Origin: Litsea cubeba | Taxonomy: Eukaryota; Streptophyta; Magnoliopsida; Laurales; Lauraceae | Assembly: GCA_012931725.1 (NCBI GenBank) | Contig: CM022948.1 | Span: 11,529,303 to 11,593,302, forward strand | DNA length: 64,000 nucleotides | Direction: 5' to 3' | Shown: positions 30,328 to 42,275 of the stretch, piece by piece | Numbering within the stretch: the stretch's first letter is position 1 | Layout of the letters: each line of letters starts with the position of its first letter | The notes under the pieces: model-generated | Told to the model about the DNA's origin: nothing | Databases searched by the model: none | The model's input: the letters and a program-made list of their open reading frames with translations, nothing else | Translations under genes and position numbers: made by a program

Positions 30328-32429
30328 GTATATATATCTCTCTCTCGACCATCCAGATTGTTTTTATGTGTGACCCTCACAAACGAATACATCAATCTGA
30401 TGAACCAATCAACTTTTTTAAATTTTATTATTATTTTTTTCGTAATCATCTATTTTAATGAATCCTAACATAAATGAGCATGGCAAAGTTCTATACATGT
30501 CTACAAATAAATAGGACTATCACTTTTAATAGTGTGGGAAAACTGATGAAATATAAAATGTTATTGATACAAATTGAGAACTAACAAGTCCACCATATTG
30601 GGCCCACTTTACAATCTATTTGCATTGTGGTTGTTTGGATGAGAAGGGCTTTGTACAGAGCATATTGCTCAAGAATTATCACTATTTGATGAGGAGCCTC
30701 CAAAATGAAGAGCTATAACAATAAGGTCTAACTGCTCTTGATTCAATAGTTATGATCATTGAATCAAATTAACTTCAGGCCATATGTAATCCACATTGAA
30801 TCCTCACTAACCCACAATCAACCAGGGGGCTCCCACAAGATGAGCTGGACTCTACTGTTAGCAACTGGTCAGACTTGATCACTTCTCATACAATCAGTGA
30901 AAAGAGAAATATCTGTTATGCATTATAGTGATATTACTCAAATTATTTTGTTGAACAATATGATGGGAATTGTCAAATTAGTTATTAAGCAGCATAATTT
31001 TTTTTTCTGTATATTGTATCTAGCTGATTATATTTAAATCAGCACAAGTATTAAAGTACAATATTATTAAAAGTAGTTCCACTTGATGCTTTTAATCAAT
31101 TTTATCTTTTTGTAATATAAGATGTATTTTTTATTTCTCTCAATTTCTTTAAAAGCTTTTGTAACTTACATTTCCTGTTTGGGTCCTTAACTTGGTAGCC
31201 CTGCACTACCTGTAAGGCTACAACTCTTTTAACATATAATTGGTTATATGAAAGTACAAAACAACCATTACTTACAGGTAACTTATTAGGTTATTCAAAC
31301 ACAAGAACTCTGATTTACATGTATACACTCACCTGCTCTCAGTTTCCAAGGCCCAAAGATATGGGAACCTGTAGAACAGAGTATAAAGTTTATCACAGCA
31401 TATCATTATAATAGCAAGTGATACGATGTATATTTAGTACATGCACAAAGATCTGTATTAGTAACAAGATATATCTGATGCATAGATAGAAAACTGTGAC
31501 AAACTGTACAAATGTGCAACATGTTTATTAAAGCAAGTGAATCGTATATGCATAGTACCCACAAACATACAGGTCTTTATATATTACTCATCCTATCTGA
31601 ATTGTAAGATAAGTCTTAGGTTTGTTTCAGGAAATATACACCGCACACCCTCTGTGCTGTACACCTTTATTAATTTAGTCCAAAAAATGTTAGTGGTATG
31701 CTCCCTTTGCCTGTGAATTTTTATTCGTATTTTAGATGTATATATTGGTTCTAGCCTTTTCTCTTTTCATGTCTTTAAATCTTGCTTCTGTTTGTCCTAT
31801 GTTCTGTTTCTTACGTATGTGACCAGCACATTTGTCTCGGATTGTGAAAGTGAAACACAACATAAGTGTAGAAGTAACATTTTGTTTTTCTGGCTTATAA
31901 TGAATATAACATTAACTGATTGTGAAAGTTAGCTGATTTCACACATCACTCTTTCTGTGCCCACTTTATGCAATAACATGCATGGCATCACTCTTTCTGA
32001 TTTCACACATCACCCCCGACCTTCCTTGACACAAGAAAAGCACCAAAAGAAACAAACTTGCACCATTTTTATTTCTTTCTTTCTTTTATGCAAGTTTAGT
32101 CCCATCTGTGAATCTCATTGACTTTCCAATAATTACTCAAGTGTTGTGGGTGACATCTAAAAGGTATCTAAAAGGTCCTTAGATTTGATGATGAAAAGCT
32201 GTAGAACTTCATTATTATTATCTGCATTAAATAGCAGTGGTCATTTAATTTCTTTGTTGACAGCGTTGTTTTCTAATGTATAAGTGAATCAAGACATTTT
32301 CCACTTTGATATAATATCTACTAACTTATGGTGTACATATGTGTTTATATACAGAGTAATATTTCAAAGAAAATTTTTGAAACACTCATAATTGTGTCCC
32401 TCTTTTTATTTCTTTTCTTATTTATCCAG

Positions 32430-32507
32430 GAATATATCCAAGATGGCATCGACCGGACAAAAGTTGACTTTGAAGACAACCAAGATTGCTTAAATCTTTT
32501 TGAAAAA
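32430..32507 (+). pseudogene. Captured myosin VIII motor-domain exon
   Basis: Between acceptor TTATCCAG and donor GTATCT lie 26 codons: EYIQDGIDRTKVDFEDNQDC then LNLFEK. Plant class VIII myosins have this stretch in the motor domain just before the KPLGLLSLLDEES segment; the usual Trp at the ninth position is Arg here (TGG to CGG). Flanking exons are not found. Myosin VIII normally moves on actin at plasmodesmata and the cell cortex; this piece has no such function. Confidence 0.85.
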
Positions 32508-32699
32508 GTATCTCTCCCCCTCTGATGTGTTCCAATGCTTCTAACTGTAGTTGTTCTTTTCTTTCTTATGATATATAATTACTCAAACAATAGCTTCTTG
32601 TTGGTGGCTGCGTTATATATTGTTCGATGCTAAATAATTTTTGAATTGTGACACTCTCTGGCTAAAACCATAATTTTGAAACATATTTGCAAGGGAATA

Positions 32700-32876
32700 T
32701 ATATTTCTTTCTTCAACTTAAAACCAGCTCTGTTCTGTTGAATTTGAAGGGCAGTGACACTGACGTAGTGATCTTGGCCTATTCTGGGCTGGTGGGTGTA
32801 TGTGATGCAGATGTAGTTGAGGCCTACTTCTGTGGTGTTAAAACTTTTTCTCCCTTTGGATTAATCCTTTGTGATT
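32700..32876 (+). pseudogene. Open segment of unknown origin in CACTA cargo
   Basis: Reads GSDTDVVILAYSGLVGV followed by CDADVVEAYFCGVKTF. It looks protein-like in composition but I do not recognise it. A second unplaced segment (DDLPSVLKMLTVGFHLRLNE) follows a CTCTTTAG acceptor near 33195. Confidence 0.25.
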
Positions 32877-33554
32877 AAATAAGATTCTGGGGTTCATATT
32901 AAATGGGCTCAGCATGTTGATTGCTTATCTTGCTACTTGGTTAACTTGGTGGAAAATCTCAGGGACTTTTCATCTTTTAAGTCTCCTTTTGCATATATTT
33001 TGAGAACTTGAGTGCAAACACTGTGCTGAAGGGTGTGATATCTTGACTTTCTCTTGGCACTTTCTTATAAATTTCTTTGCCAATAAAGAGAAATAAATCC
33101 ATTTTGAATTGAACTTAGGGCCATCCCAGAGTTTGAATACTTGTTTCCAATTAATCAATATGTATGCATAAATCTAAAGAATGTCAGTATCATGTCATCT
33201 CTTTAGATGATCTGCCATCTGTGCTCAAGATGCTGACTGTTGGATTCCATTTAAGACTCAATGAACGACCTATATATTCTCCTAAGAACAAGATTTTTCC
33301 ATGGCCTCTTTCTGTTCTTTTTGCCTTTTGTTGTACAATTTTTCAAGTATGCAATGCATTTTTACTTGAAACATATTTATTGGTTTTCTTTTTGACATAT
33401 TGGTCTTATTGTGATGATTTTCTTGTGCAAGTGAATATTAGCTAGTTACTCTTGCTTCCACTTGTAAAGAATATGCTAAGATGGATCTTTGTAAATTATT
33501 GGCAGGTATTTTTGTGATTATTGTGGGCTGATATCTGTATATATATATAATTTA

Positions 33555-34024
33555 CTGCTTTTAGCGGCGGCCACATGCTCGCCGCTAAAAGCAACATTTT
33601 AAAAAAAATACTGCTTGTAGCGGCGGCCACAAGACCGCCGCTACAAAAAAATTGCTATTACCGGCGGCCAATATTGATATTACCGGCGGCCAAGGAGAGA
33701 AATAAACCCCTCTTTTAACGGCACTTAGAAGGCCGCCGCAATTTTTAGCGGCGGCCATTTTACTATTACCGGCGGCCAACAGGCACCGCTAAAAGTTTTT
33801 TTCGTCGTCCAACTAAGCGACGAATCTCTTTTACCGGCGGTCAGGACCGCCGCAACAATTAGCAATAGCGGCGGTCTGTGGCCGCCGCCCAAACCTTTAC
33901 CGTCCGGACATGTACCGACACCTACCGGCGGCCAGTCAAACCATCGCTATTTCTTTTACCGGCGGCCAATATCACTTTTACCGGCGGCCGCTGGCCGCCG
34001 CAAAAAACAGTTTTTCTTGTAGTG
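33555..34024. repeat. Right subterminal GGCGGCC repeats and terminus of the 27264-34024 CACTA
   Basis: Dense AGCGGCGGCC, TTACCGGCGGCC and GACCGCCGC units, ending CAGTTTTTCTTGTAGTG. Strongly similar to 23940-24326 of the outer CACTA. Confidence 0.85.
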
Positions 34025-34600
34025 ATTGGACCCACGCCAGATCGAGCCCGGCGGTGTGCCACGGATGAACTCCCAAGAAGTCTTGATCTGGTTGAGTTGG
34101 ATAAGGATCAAACTCTTGGTGGTAGAGTTTGGATCAAGTTCAGACTCTTAGTTGGCAGAATTCCCACGCTGCTCAGGAGATGTGGGATTCCAGGAGAGGT
34201 AGAGTCCGGATAGAGTTGTAACTCCTAGGGATTGTTCTATATAAGGGAGATGGGAACTCTTGATTGATTATCCAGAAGATCTGAAAACATTCGCAGCGAG
34301 TTTGCCGGTCTACCTCACACCGGAACGCACAAGGTTCTCGGCGAGTTCGGTTCCGACACCCATCTGGGACCAGCTAGTTCTTTCAGTTGTGAGCAGTCAG
34401 TCTCAAGGAAAAAAAAATACTCCCATCAAACATTTCATAAGAGTCTTCCTCTTCCATGAAATAGACTTTCTTCTTCATCAACACCCATCCTCTTTGACCT
34501 AAAAGAAAACTCCTCTCTGTTCCATTCCCGGTGCAATTGTTTTTTGGAAGTTGGTACGTCTCCAAATCTCTCAATCTAATATGTAGATTTTTCTAATTTT

Positions 34601-35651
34601 ACCATGGATTAGATCTACATTTCCTCTTCTCAGTCTGTCAATTTCTTTCTCGATTTTTTTTATTTCGACTTCTCCTCTCCGCTACAGTGTTTATTTGTAG
34701 TGCTATCTTGTAATTTGGTGACAAAGATGGATGTTGTTGCTTTGTATATGGAACTTAATGATTATGGGATGAACTGTGGTTTGTGGCTTCTTATCCTGAA
34801 CATGACCCTGATTTAGTAATTTTGCATCACAAAAAATGAGAAAAATAGATTTTAAATAAAGTATTTATCATAATGTTAAAATAGAAAAAGCCTCATTTAA
34901 AATTATCACTATAGGCCTCAAATTGTCTGAAGCCAACCCCGCCAGTCCGGGGAGGTGGTTTAATTCATACCCCTCTTCCCAACCATTAGTCAACTTAGGT
35001 ATCCCATTATCCACTCAATGGATTTTCTCACGTCTTATGCCTAGCCTCCAATCTTGAAGTGTATATTCTGCTTGTCAAAGATTAGCTCCCTGATTTTTCT
35101 TTACTCTGCTTCCAACCACTTCTTATGACTGAGAACGGTTTGAGAACGGCGAGTCCTTGGTCTTTCTCTGGCAGAGCTTCAACAAAGGCTGCCCCGCCGT
35201 TTCGAGCATTCTCGCCTTGACCAGCTGCACGAAAGATGGCGCAAAGTGAGATTGTCACACCAACTTGTGCTTCTTGTCAGTTCTTTTTTGGTGACAGCTA
35301 ATTGATTACCTAGAGTTTTTTTTTCTGGGATAAGGTCTTCGAATTGCGTCGAATTGGTGATCCCTCGATCTCATGAGAGACTTTGATCAGAGTCTCTTTG
35401 TTGTCTGGCCTTTCTAATGCCCGCAAGCAAAGTACGACCTGATATTGGGCTTCGTCAAAGACTAGAACCAACTTCCTCTTCGACGAGAACGAAGATGAGT
35501 CTGAACTATAGAAGTCATTTGGTTTATGATCTCTTTGTTGTATGAAGACTCAACAAATAGTTAGAGCCGGACCACCGGTGAAGTTGCCAAAATGTAAGAA
35601 TATACTAAAATGCATGTGTTGAAAGTAAAGTGCATAAGTAAAATAAACTAA
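34601..35651. other. Intergenic stretch without recognisable gene
   Basis: Short frames only. It probably includes old repeat debris, but no termini or coding motifs are visible. Its sequence is continuous with 38045 onward once the solo LTR is set aside. Confidence 0.4.
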
Positions 35652-35656
35652 AAGTA

Positions 35657-38039
35657 TGTCACGACCCGAACCCGAAATTTAATTACTTCGAGTTAACCGG
35701 CGTCGTAACCATATTTACTCCCGTGAATTTTAACACGTAAAACTCACAAGGGATACAAACTTGCGGAATATAAACCAATGTTTACACTGAGTTCAAAATT
35801 TATTTACATCATGTTCATGATAATCACTTGCATACAAAAACAATGCAAGGATCTCATTCTATACACATACAAAAGTTTTCAAAACCAATTACAGGATTTA
35901 CATCAAAAGACTACACAAATACTTCGTCATTTCCATTCTACTAATCCTCCTGGAGGAACCGCAGGGGTCTCCTCCGCTGCCGGTGCGGGTCGCACCATCG
36001 GTAGGGGCAGCTGGGCCTGCAATGTCATCATAACACTGTGAATTCGACAATTCAGCAAAGTATAAACAGTGTTCATGATCATACATGCTATTTGTAAAAC
36101 AGTAAATAATATTCAGTTAACAGTTAGTTCATAATCTTATAACAAGTCATTAAGGATATTCATCCTTGACATTGGCAATTTGGCAACTAACATAATATTT
36201 CCAAAATAATCAAATCAAATGCCATCTTCCTTAAAGGAAGGAGTACCATCTCCTTAACAAGGAGACTTAACCATCTTCTCAATAGAAGAATAATATGTGG
36301 GATTATCAGTGTCCGGGCCAGGAACTACTGACTTCACCACGGAGATCCGGAACACTCCACAAGTAACTGCTGCAGACACTATCAAGATCAGCTCAATGAG
36401 CTTGCAGAAATCATCATGTAGTGCCGTGCCACTTCACATATAATTCAAGTACAATGTTAATCTTTATAGTTGTTTACGATGAACGGTTACGAGTTCATTA
36501 GTTTCAGTTAATTCCAATGAATACCAACCAAACGGGTATATGGCTAGATCACTTAATGTGCACGTGTTATGTTTGATAGACATTACAGTTCTTATGGAAA
36601 ATTGCACATTAAAGACCCGCACTTAACCATTACTGGCGGTATCAAGGTACAAATAGCCTTAAATAAATCAATAGGCTTTACATCTTGAATTGCAGACCTG
36701 AAGTCTGAAAAATACATCACTTTGATGTACTGTCGGCTCACTCACCGGTTGACCGTCGGTCGACCGAGGTGTGTTTATCGGCTGACCGATAGGTATCGGT
36801 CCACATGTCGGTTCGAAAGCCAGAGGCAATTTCCTCTGTTACAAGTGATGTTGTCGGTTCAGTTCGTCGGTTGACCGATGGCATCGGTCAAGTCTCGGTT
36901 CAAAAACCAGAGACGTGTTTTTCTACCCATTTAACACTATCGGTCAACTCGTCGGTTAGCCGACGGCTAACCGACAGCGTCGGTTGACCGATGATGCACA
37001 GAATGTCAGAATTCAGGCACGAATTCTGATACTTTCAGAGTTTGCTACTTCCCTATTTGATTCCTTATACAGAAGTCATTGAGACCTTTGGTCATTTCTC
37101 ATATACATAACACAGAAACATGAAACCAATATTTCATTTTCATAATCATACTTATTCAATCAAATCCATCAAAATGAAACTATATCCTACCAAATCAGTC
37201 AATGACTACAAACCAAACCCACTCAATGGTTAACTTTAAACACAGTAACATATGAATCATTTAAACCATTTATACTTGCCTCTTTGCAAATCCCCTTTGT
37301 TTTCCTTCCAAGAACCCAACAAGAGGGAGAGGTGGAGAAGATGAATGCTTCTCTTAATTCTTCTTCTTAACAGAGATTTCTCCAGGCTTGAAGAAGAAAA
37401 ATCTCAGGTCCTTTTCTCAACTCAATATCCACAGAAAATCAACCAGGAGATGAATGAAGAGAATAAGCAAACCGTACTTCCTGAACCCATTTGATCTCCT
37501 TCTTCCAATTGAGAAAACAAGAAACAAGAAGGAAGAAAGAAGAAAAGAGGAAGAAGAACCAGTTTCCACATGCAAGAGGCTGAAATGCAACGTATGACAT
37601 GTGCTGGGACATGCAAAGACATGTGCTGTTTCAAAGATGACATGTGTGCTTCTCAATTTACACTTTAAACCCATACATAGAGTAATTTACATTTCAAGTC
37701 AAGGGCTAACCTCTTTGATTTATCTTAAGTCAAATGCAAATCTATGCATTATGAAAAGTGATGTACTCATCGAGATACACACGATGATATCAAATTTCAC
37801 CCAATTCGACTATGTCTTCATAAACTGATAATTACGAAAAAGTCCTCCAATTCATTAATTGGGGTTAAAATCAAAGTTCATGTCTTCTAAATCAGTTCAT
37901 TAAGCTTAACTTAGTCATCTAAGACTAATTTAGCTCACAGTGATTACTCATCTCCTGTAATTTAATTAATCACATCTTAATCAACGATAATCATGATTAA
38001 TTAAGGTTAATCGTGCTTAATTCGGGATGGGGTGTAACA
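35657..38039. mobile_element. 2.4-kb solo LTR with AAGTA target duplication
   Basis: Starts TGTCACGACCCGAACCC and ends GGGATGGGGTGTAACA. The 5-bp repeat AAGTA flanks it exactly (35652-35656, 38040-38044). Termini of the TGTCACGACCC / TGTTACACCCC type are common in plant gypsy elements. No internal gag or pol remains, so it is the product of LTR-LTR recombination. Orientation is ambiguous because either strand gives plausible ends. Confidence 0.85.
36728..36995. repeat. Dispersed TCGGTTGACCGA palindromic motif cluster inside the solo LTR
   Basis: At least ten variants of TCGGTYRACCGAYRG (R purine, Y pyrimidine) in direct and inverted orientation within 270 bp, with two longer copies sharing CGGTTCRAAARCCAGAG. 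They keep one frame open but look like LTR regulatory repeats rather than a gene. Confidence 0.65.
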
Positions 38040-38044
38040 AAGTA

Positions 38045-39264
38045 GAAGGCTGGCATTAAAAGTTGGAACAAAGGAAATACAGTTCTACTTCAATGGGCAT
38101 GCCATACATGATACAACCAAGGATCCCGGGCTAAAACTAAGCTCCCGGCCAGTTTGGTGTAAAATGTTGGTGCCCATCTTTTACAAAGAGATTGGAAGGA
38201 CCAAAGAACCAAAGTGCAAGAGGAGCCGGATCAAGTAGATCTCTGACGAATTCGTTGAAGAGACCATTAGCACTATGGCTAAAGCCAGCTAAGGCACCTC
38301 ACAAATGCAGCAAAGAGAGCTCTGTTGGAGTCTCTACCCTCACCTCTCTAGAAGCGCTCAATTCTCCCTCTATCATTGCCCTTTTCCTGGGCACGAGTGC
38401 CTTTTTAATAGACGGTTCCTACATGGCTTCCTACTATATCTGTAAAAATATCTCCTATTTGGAGGTTACTTTTGTGAACCAAAATGAAGCCTCTTCCATG
38501 CATGAAAGGAACGGGTGCCTCCTCCTTATGATGAATGGGGGACTTGGGATTTTGGTTTGGGTAGTTCGGAGAATGGTAAAGTGAAGAAGTTAAATAATAA
38601 TATATACTATATTTTTCAAGGCATGATTTAGAGGGTTTATCTAATCTAGCAGGTACGACCACACTCACGTGGCGACACTTGGGTCCAGCACTGCTTATGT
38701 TGGGCCCTACCCGGTCCTTTAGATGGGCTATAAAGGTCATTTTGCATGAATTCTCCATTTTGCCCCTTCTCAGATTTAGATGTGCCTACATTGTAGTGTG
38801 CCTGGCAGTGTAAGTTTAAGTTCCATGTAAAGTAGAAAAAATAATAACACTAAAAAAGCAAAAAGGAAAAAGAACATTAACTGGGCATTGGATAAAATAT
38901 TTTGAGAAAAGGCAAATGGGGAAGACTATACAGTCAACCAAAGTTCTATTAGACATCTATGTTTCTTCCAAAAAGAAGAATTAGAAACAGAGATGAGGGA
39001 TTAAGATATCTCAACCATATTGCTGGGCTGTGGTACATCAATAGCAGGATCCACAGGATTTATAGTTAGGGATCCTCACGTATCAATATATCATCAAGAT
39101 GAAATTGTTAAGACCTGAGCCAAAAAGTACATAAAAAAAGAAAAAAAGATTGTTCGTCAAGGAAAACCACTGTACATCTCATATATTTTTATGAAATTGT
39201 TGCTTAAAATAAACATCTTATTACAGTCAATCAATTGACTAGAAACAGACCCTTCTCTCTCTGT
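38045..39264. other. Region 3' of GT90 copy 2, no gene recognised
   Basis: Contains only short frames. The last ~60 bp before 39265 match the start of the window, so the tandem duplication extends beyond the stop codon of both GT90 copies. Confidence 0.4.
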
Positions 39265-39609
39265 CTAGATCTTGTTTTGGCTTTCCCAAATCTCCACTTG
39301 TTTTGTGAAATTCTCTTTCTTCCTAAGCAATCCTTCAAGACTGGTGTGATCTAAAGCTGGAGGCAAAGTACATGGACTTGATTCTGCTGGGGCCTTCACC
39401 ATAGATTCCACCATGAACTCCTTTACTAACCCTTTTGCCGGACAACCTATTGATTCCAAACAAAACTCAATCGCCTTTTCTGGCTTGGTCGGCTTATAAG
39501 TTAGGAGCTTAGAGTATTCATTTAGGAGGTGAAACATGTAATCATAAACATAATCCATCTTCAGTTCCTCTTTCATGAAGCTGCTTGCTGCGTTCCCAAT
39601 GACTTGTGC
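39265..39609 (-). pseudogene. GT90 copy 2, exon 6
   Basis: Open for 114 codons to TAG (39265-39267): AQVIGNAASSFMKEELKMD, DYMFHLLNEYSKLL, CPAKGLVKEFMVESMV, ending SQNKI. Same length as copy 1 exon 6. Confidence 0.88.
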
Positions 39610-40363
39610 CTGGTGGATTTATGATACAAATTAAGGCAAAAATGGGGATATCAGTAGTTGAAAAAAAATCTATTAGTTAATATTCAGGTCCATGGCCGGC
39701 ACCTTAACAAAGCACTACAACTTGAGTAAAATCCATCAAGATTTTTATGTTTTTCGTGATTCATGATTAGGGTACATGGCGTATCAAAAACTAAATTCAT
39801 AGGAGATAATTTGAAAACTGAGGGTATTTATAATTTCTATCAGAAATATGAACATGGCATGAAGATCTCAACAACAAGTCTATATGTAAGGGCCTCCTAA
39901 ATGTGTTATTTAATTAAATAATTGCTCCAAGAATTCATTTTGCAGGCACTTGACTTTCCACCCTGCAGGTCGATCTCTATTTGCAATCAATAATATAGTC
40001 AACTTTCTATGCAGCAAGAGATTGCACCAGGTGGGGTTTGAGTTGGGTTTAGTATAAATAGACCCAATAAACAAACGTACGTCCAAGTTTGGATTAATCC
40101 ACCGCTGTGTAACCACATAGGCCCAAACTCATATCCGAATATATTTTGACCCAATACAGTAGACCCAAACCCAAATCTAAAAAATTAAATGTGTCCAAAA
40201 TAAGTACCCATGCTCTATTTTATGGTCAGATTCAGGCTCAATGGATGGCCTTAACATAAATCATCTGGATCAATGCTATTTTCTCTATTAATTTAATAGA
40301 AAGTTGAAAGCAAACATGAAAGTCTAAAGACATCTAATGAAGAATTGAGGAGGGTGAGGTCAC

Positions 40364-40574
40364 CTGTTGCATGTGGTTGTTGCCCCAGTCAACCGCGAAT
40401 TTGATAGATCTGCACTTGTTGTCATCCCTTATCGGCCAATAATGTTGCAAGGGCATTAGACCCCTTGTGAAGAAGTCATAAAATCGAGTCTTCACGAACA
40501 AAGTAAGAGAATTGCAAGCTAGAATGTATTTTTCGCTAACAGACCAACCCCTTCCTTCAATATAGATTTTATAT
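40364..40574 (-). pseudogene. GT90 copy 2, exon 5
   Basis: Acceptor ACTAG, donor GTGACC; contains YKIYIEGRGWSVSEKYILAC, MPLQHYWPIRDDNKC and FAVDWGNN. 211 nt, open. Confidence 0.88.
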
Positions 40575-40684
40575 CTAGTATCCATTTTACATAACAAATG
40601 CATTTATTAATTAAAAAAAGAAAGAAAAAAAGAACACAACCATGAAGAGCTGAAGTTGAGGAACAAGTTGATGTGCAAATCTAC

Positions 40685-40749
40685 CTGTGAGTACATTGGC
40701 TCGCCAGATTAGAATGCTTAAATCCTTCCTGGCCTTCTTTGACCCAGTT
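40685..40749 (-). pseudogene. GT90 copy 2, exon 4
   Basis: 65 nt between CTATAG and GTAGAT. It begins NWVKEGQEGF where copy 1 has DWIKESQQEF, so the conserved first Asp is Asn. Confidence 0.82.
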
Positions 40750-41948
40750 CTATAGATATATACTCTATCAGTACATATGTATATATGTATGAATGTATGC
40801 ATGCATGCATCATTTAAATGTAAAGCGTGTGTTTATGTACTGCATTTACATGCATTTCCTAACTGATGAATGAGAAACACCATTAACAAGACAAGGAAAC
40901 AACGATTTTGGGGCTCATGCACCTAGGTCACAGAATGCTGCAGTGTCCACTTCCCCTTGTTTGTAAAGTTACTTGATTACTGTCTTCACTTGTGGGTTAC
41001 ACACTTGACATTTATTTAATTGGATATTCCATAAATGTGTGGCCCATGTACAGTTGCCCATTCTTCAGTGATCCGATGGGCTCAACAGAAAATCTGAGAC
41101 ATGTAGGGGCTGGAGATGTGCAGCTTCCTAAGGGCCTAGTTACGATCTGTACTTATATTGTATTCAAGAATGGGAGCGACTCTATACCCCTCATGCATAA
41201 ACAATGTGCACTAACATAATACTTCAGAAACATGAGCGAGGCCTACCTATTGTACAGCTCATTGCCTACAACAAACCACATGATCAGACAATATCGTGAT
41301 TGGATCATTGGTTTTTCATTTGTTTTATTTGAATGCCACTAATCTGATGGTTATAGTCATTAGATATGGGTATTCTTATTCATGGATAGTGACCACCATG
41401 GGCGGAACTAAATATATTCTTTTGGGAGCAGTCACCCCATCGGGCCTGGGTCCACTTCCCAAAATCCATATGGAAATCTTGGGTCGGCACCCGAAATACA
41501 CATGAAAATCCTGAGTTTGCCACCAAAACTCAACTATATGTTTCACTCTGCCCCCTTAGAAAGAAAATCTTGGGTCTGCCACTGGTGACCACTAGAAGTG
41601 CAAAATTGGGTCCAATTGGCCGTCTGGTCAAATTGCCCAATTGCTGGACTTCATGACAAATAGCCCATTAAAGGAGTTCACAGTTCACAGTCAACCAAGT
41701 ACTGTGGAGCTCAAAATAAATAAATAAAAGTCAAATAGGGCTGAAAATTTATGTGAGACTCCAATGAGGCCAAAATTTAGGCTATTAGGGAAGCATTGGG
41801 GCTCTTCAAAGCATCCTTTTTGGGTCAGCTTATTCTAGTGAGTGAATCTATCATTTTGTTTGTCATTCCCATTGCTATTGTCTTTTATTTACATTTTTTT
41901 TTAATGAAATTTAGAGGAGCCCTGCAATCAAGTTTCAAGGACTCATAC

Positions 41949-42141
41949 CTGTTCATACAAGCGAGCGTTCCAATCATGGGTGTTAGAAACGTTGCATTTG
42001 CGGAGGTCTTGCCTAGTATCTGCCACCCAAAAGTTCCCCTTCCAGTAAGCATAGGGTTCCCTGTCTGCCCATTTGATTCTCTCATTGCTGTGCTTTAGAT
42101 CCTTGAACAATGGTTCCCAAGGCTTGATGTTGACCTCAGGC
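41949..42141 (-). pseudogene. GT90 copy 2, exon 3
   Basis: 193 nt between TTTTCAG and GTATGAG: PEVNIKPWEPLFKDL, DREPYAYWKGNFWVA, DWNARLYEQ. Open. The gypsy LTR begins 134 bp upstream in the intron. Confidence 0.88.
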
Positions 42142-42275
42142 CTGAAAAGATATCCAGCCTTTTAAACCCATATATAGTCCTAAATGAACCTAGATTTGCA
42201 CTTATGAATGCGGTGCGGCCACAATTACCAGACAAGCAATAAAAGCTCACTTGTTTTCTATATAACCATTACATG

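Larger units (their letters stand above)
27264..34024 (+). mobile_element. Gene-capturing CACTA transposon, 6.8 kb, ATT target duplication
   Basis: The left end CACTACAAGAAAATAC and the inverted right end CACTACAAGAAAAACTG match. ATT flanks both (27261-27263, 34025-34027). Subterminal GGCGGCC-type repeats occupy 27280-27540 and 33555-34010. The ends are the same family as the outer CACTA at 14397-24326. The body has no recognisable transposase but carries fragments of a NIN-like protein gene and a myosin VIII gene, both on the plus strand. Non-autonomous, Pack-CACTA-like. Confidence 0.88.
27232..34600 (+). mobile_element. Copia 3' LTR split by a CACTA insertion (27232-27263 and 34025 to ~34600)
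   Basis: After the purine tract the LTR begins TGATAGGAAAATTGTG. It is interrupted at 27264 and resumes at 34025 after the CACTA, with the target ATT duplicated. A TATA-like CTATATAAGG lies at 34237-34246. The distal end is not clear; the value given is approximate. Confidence 0.65.

Noticed and set aside
36805..36987. 60-codon plus-strand frame in the solo LTR
   Set aside because: It is made of the repeated TCGGTTGACCGA motif and lies in a non-coding LTR.
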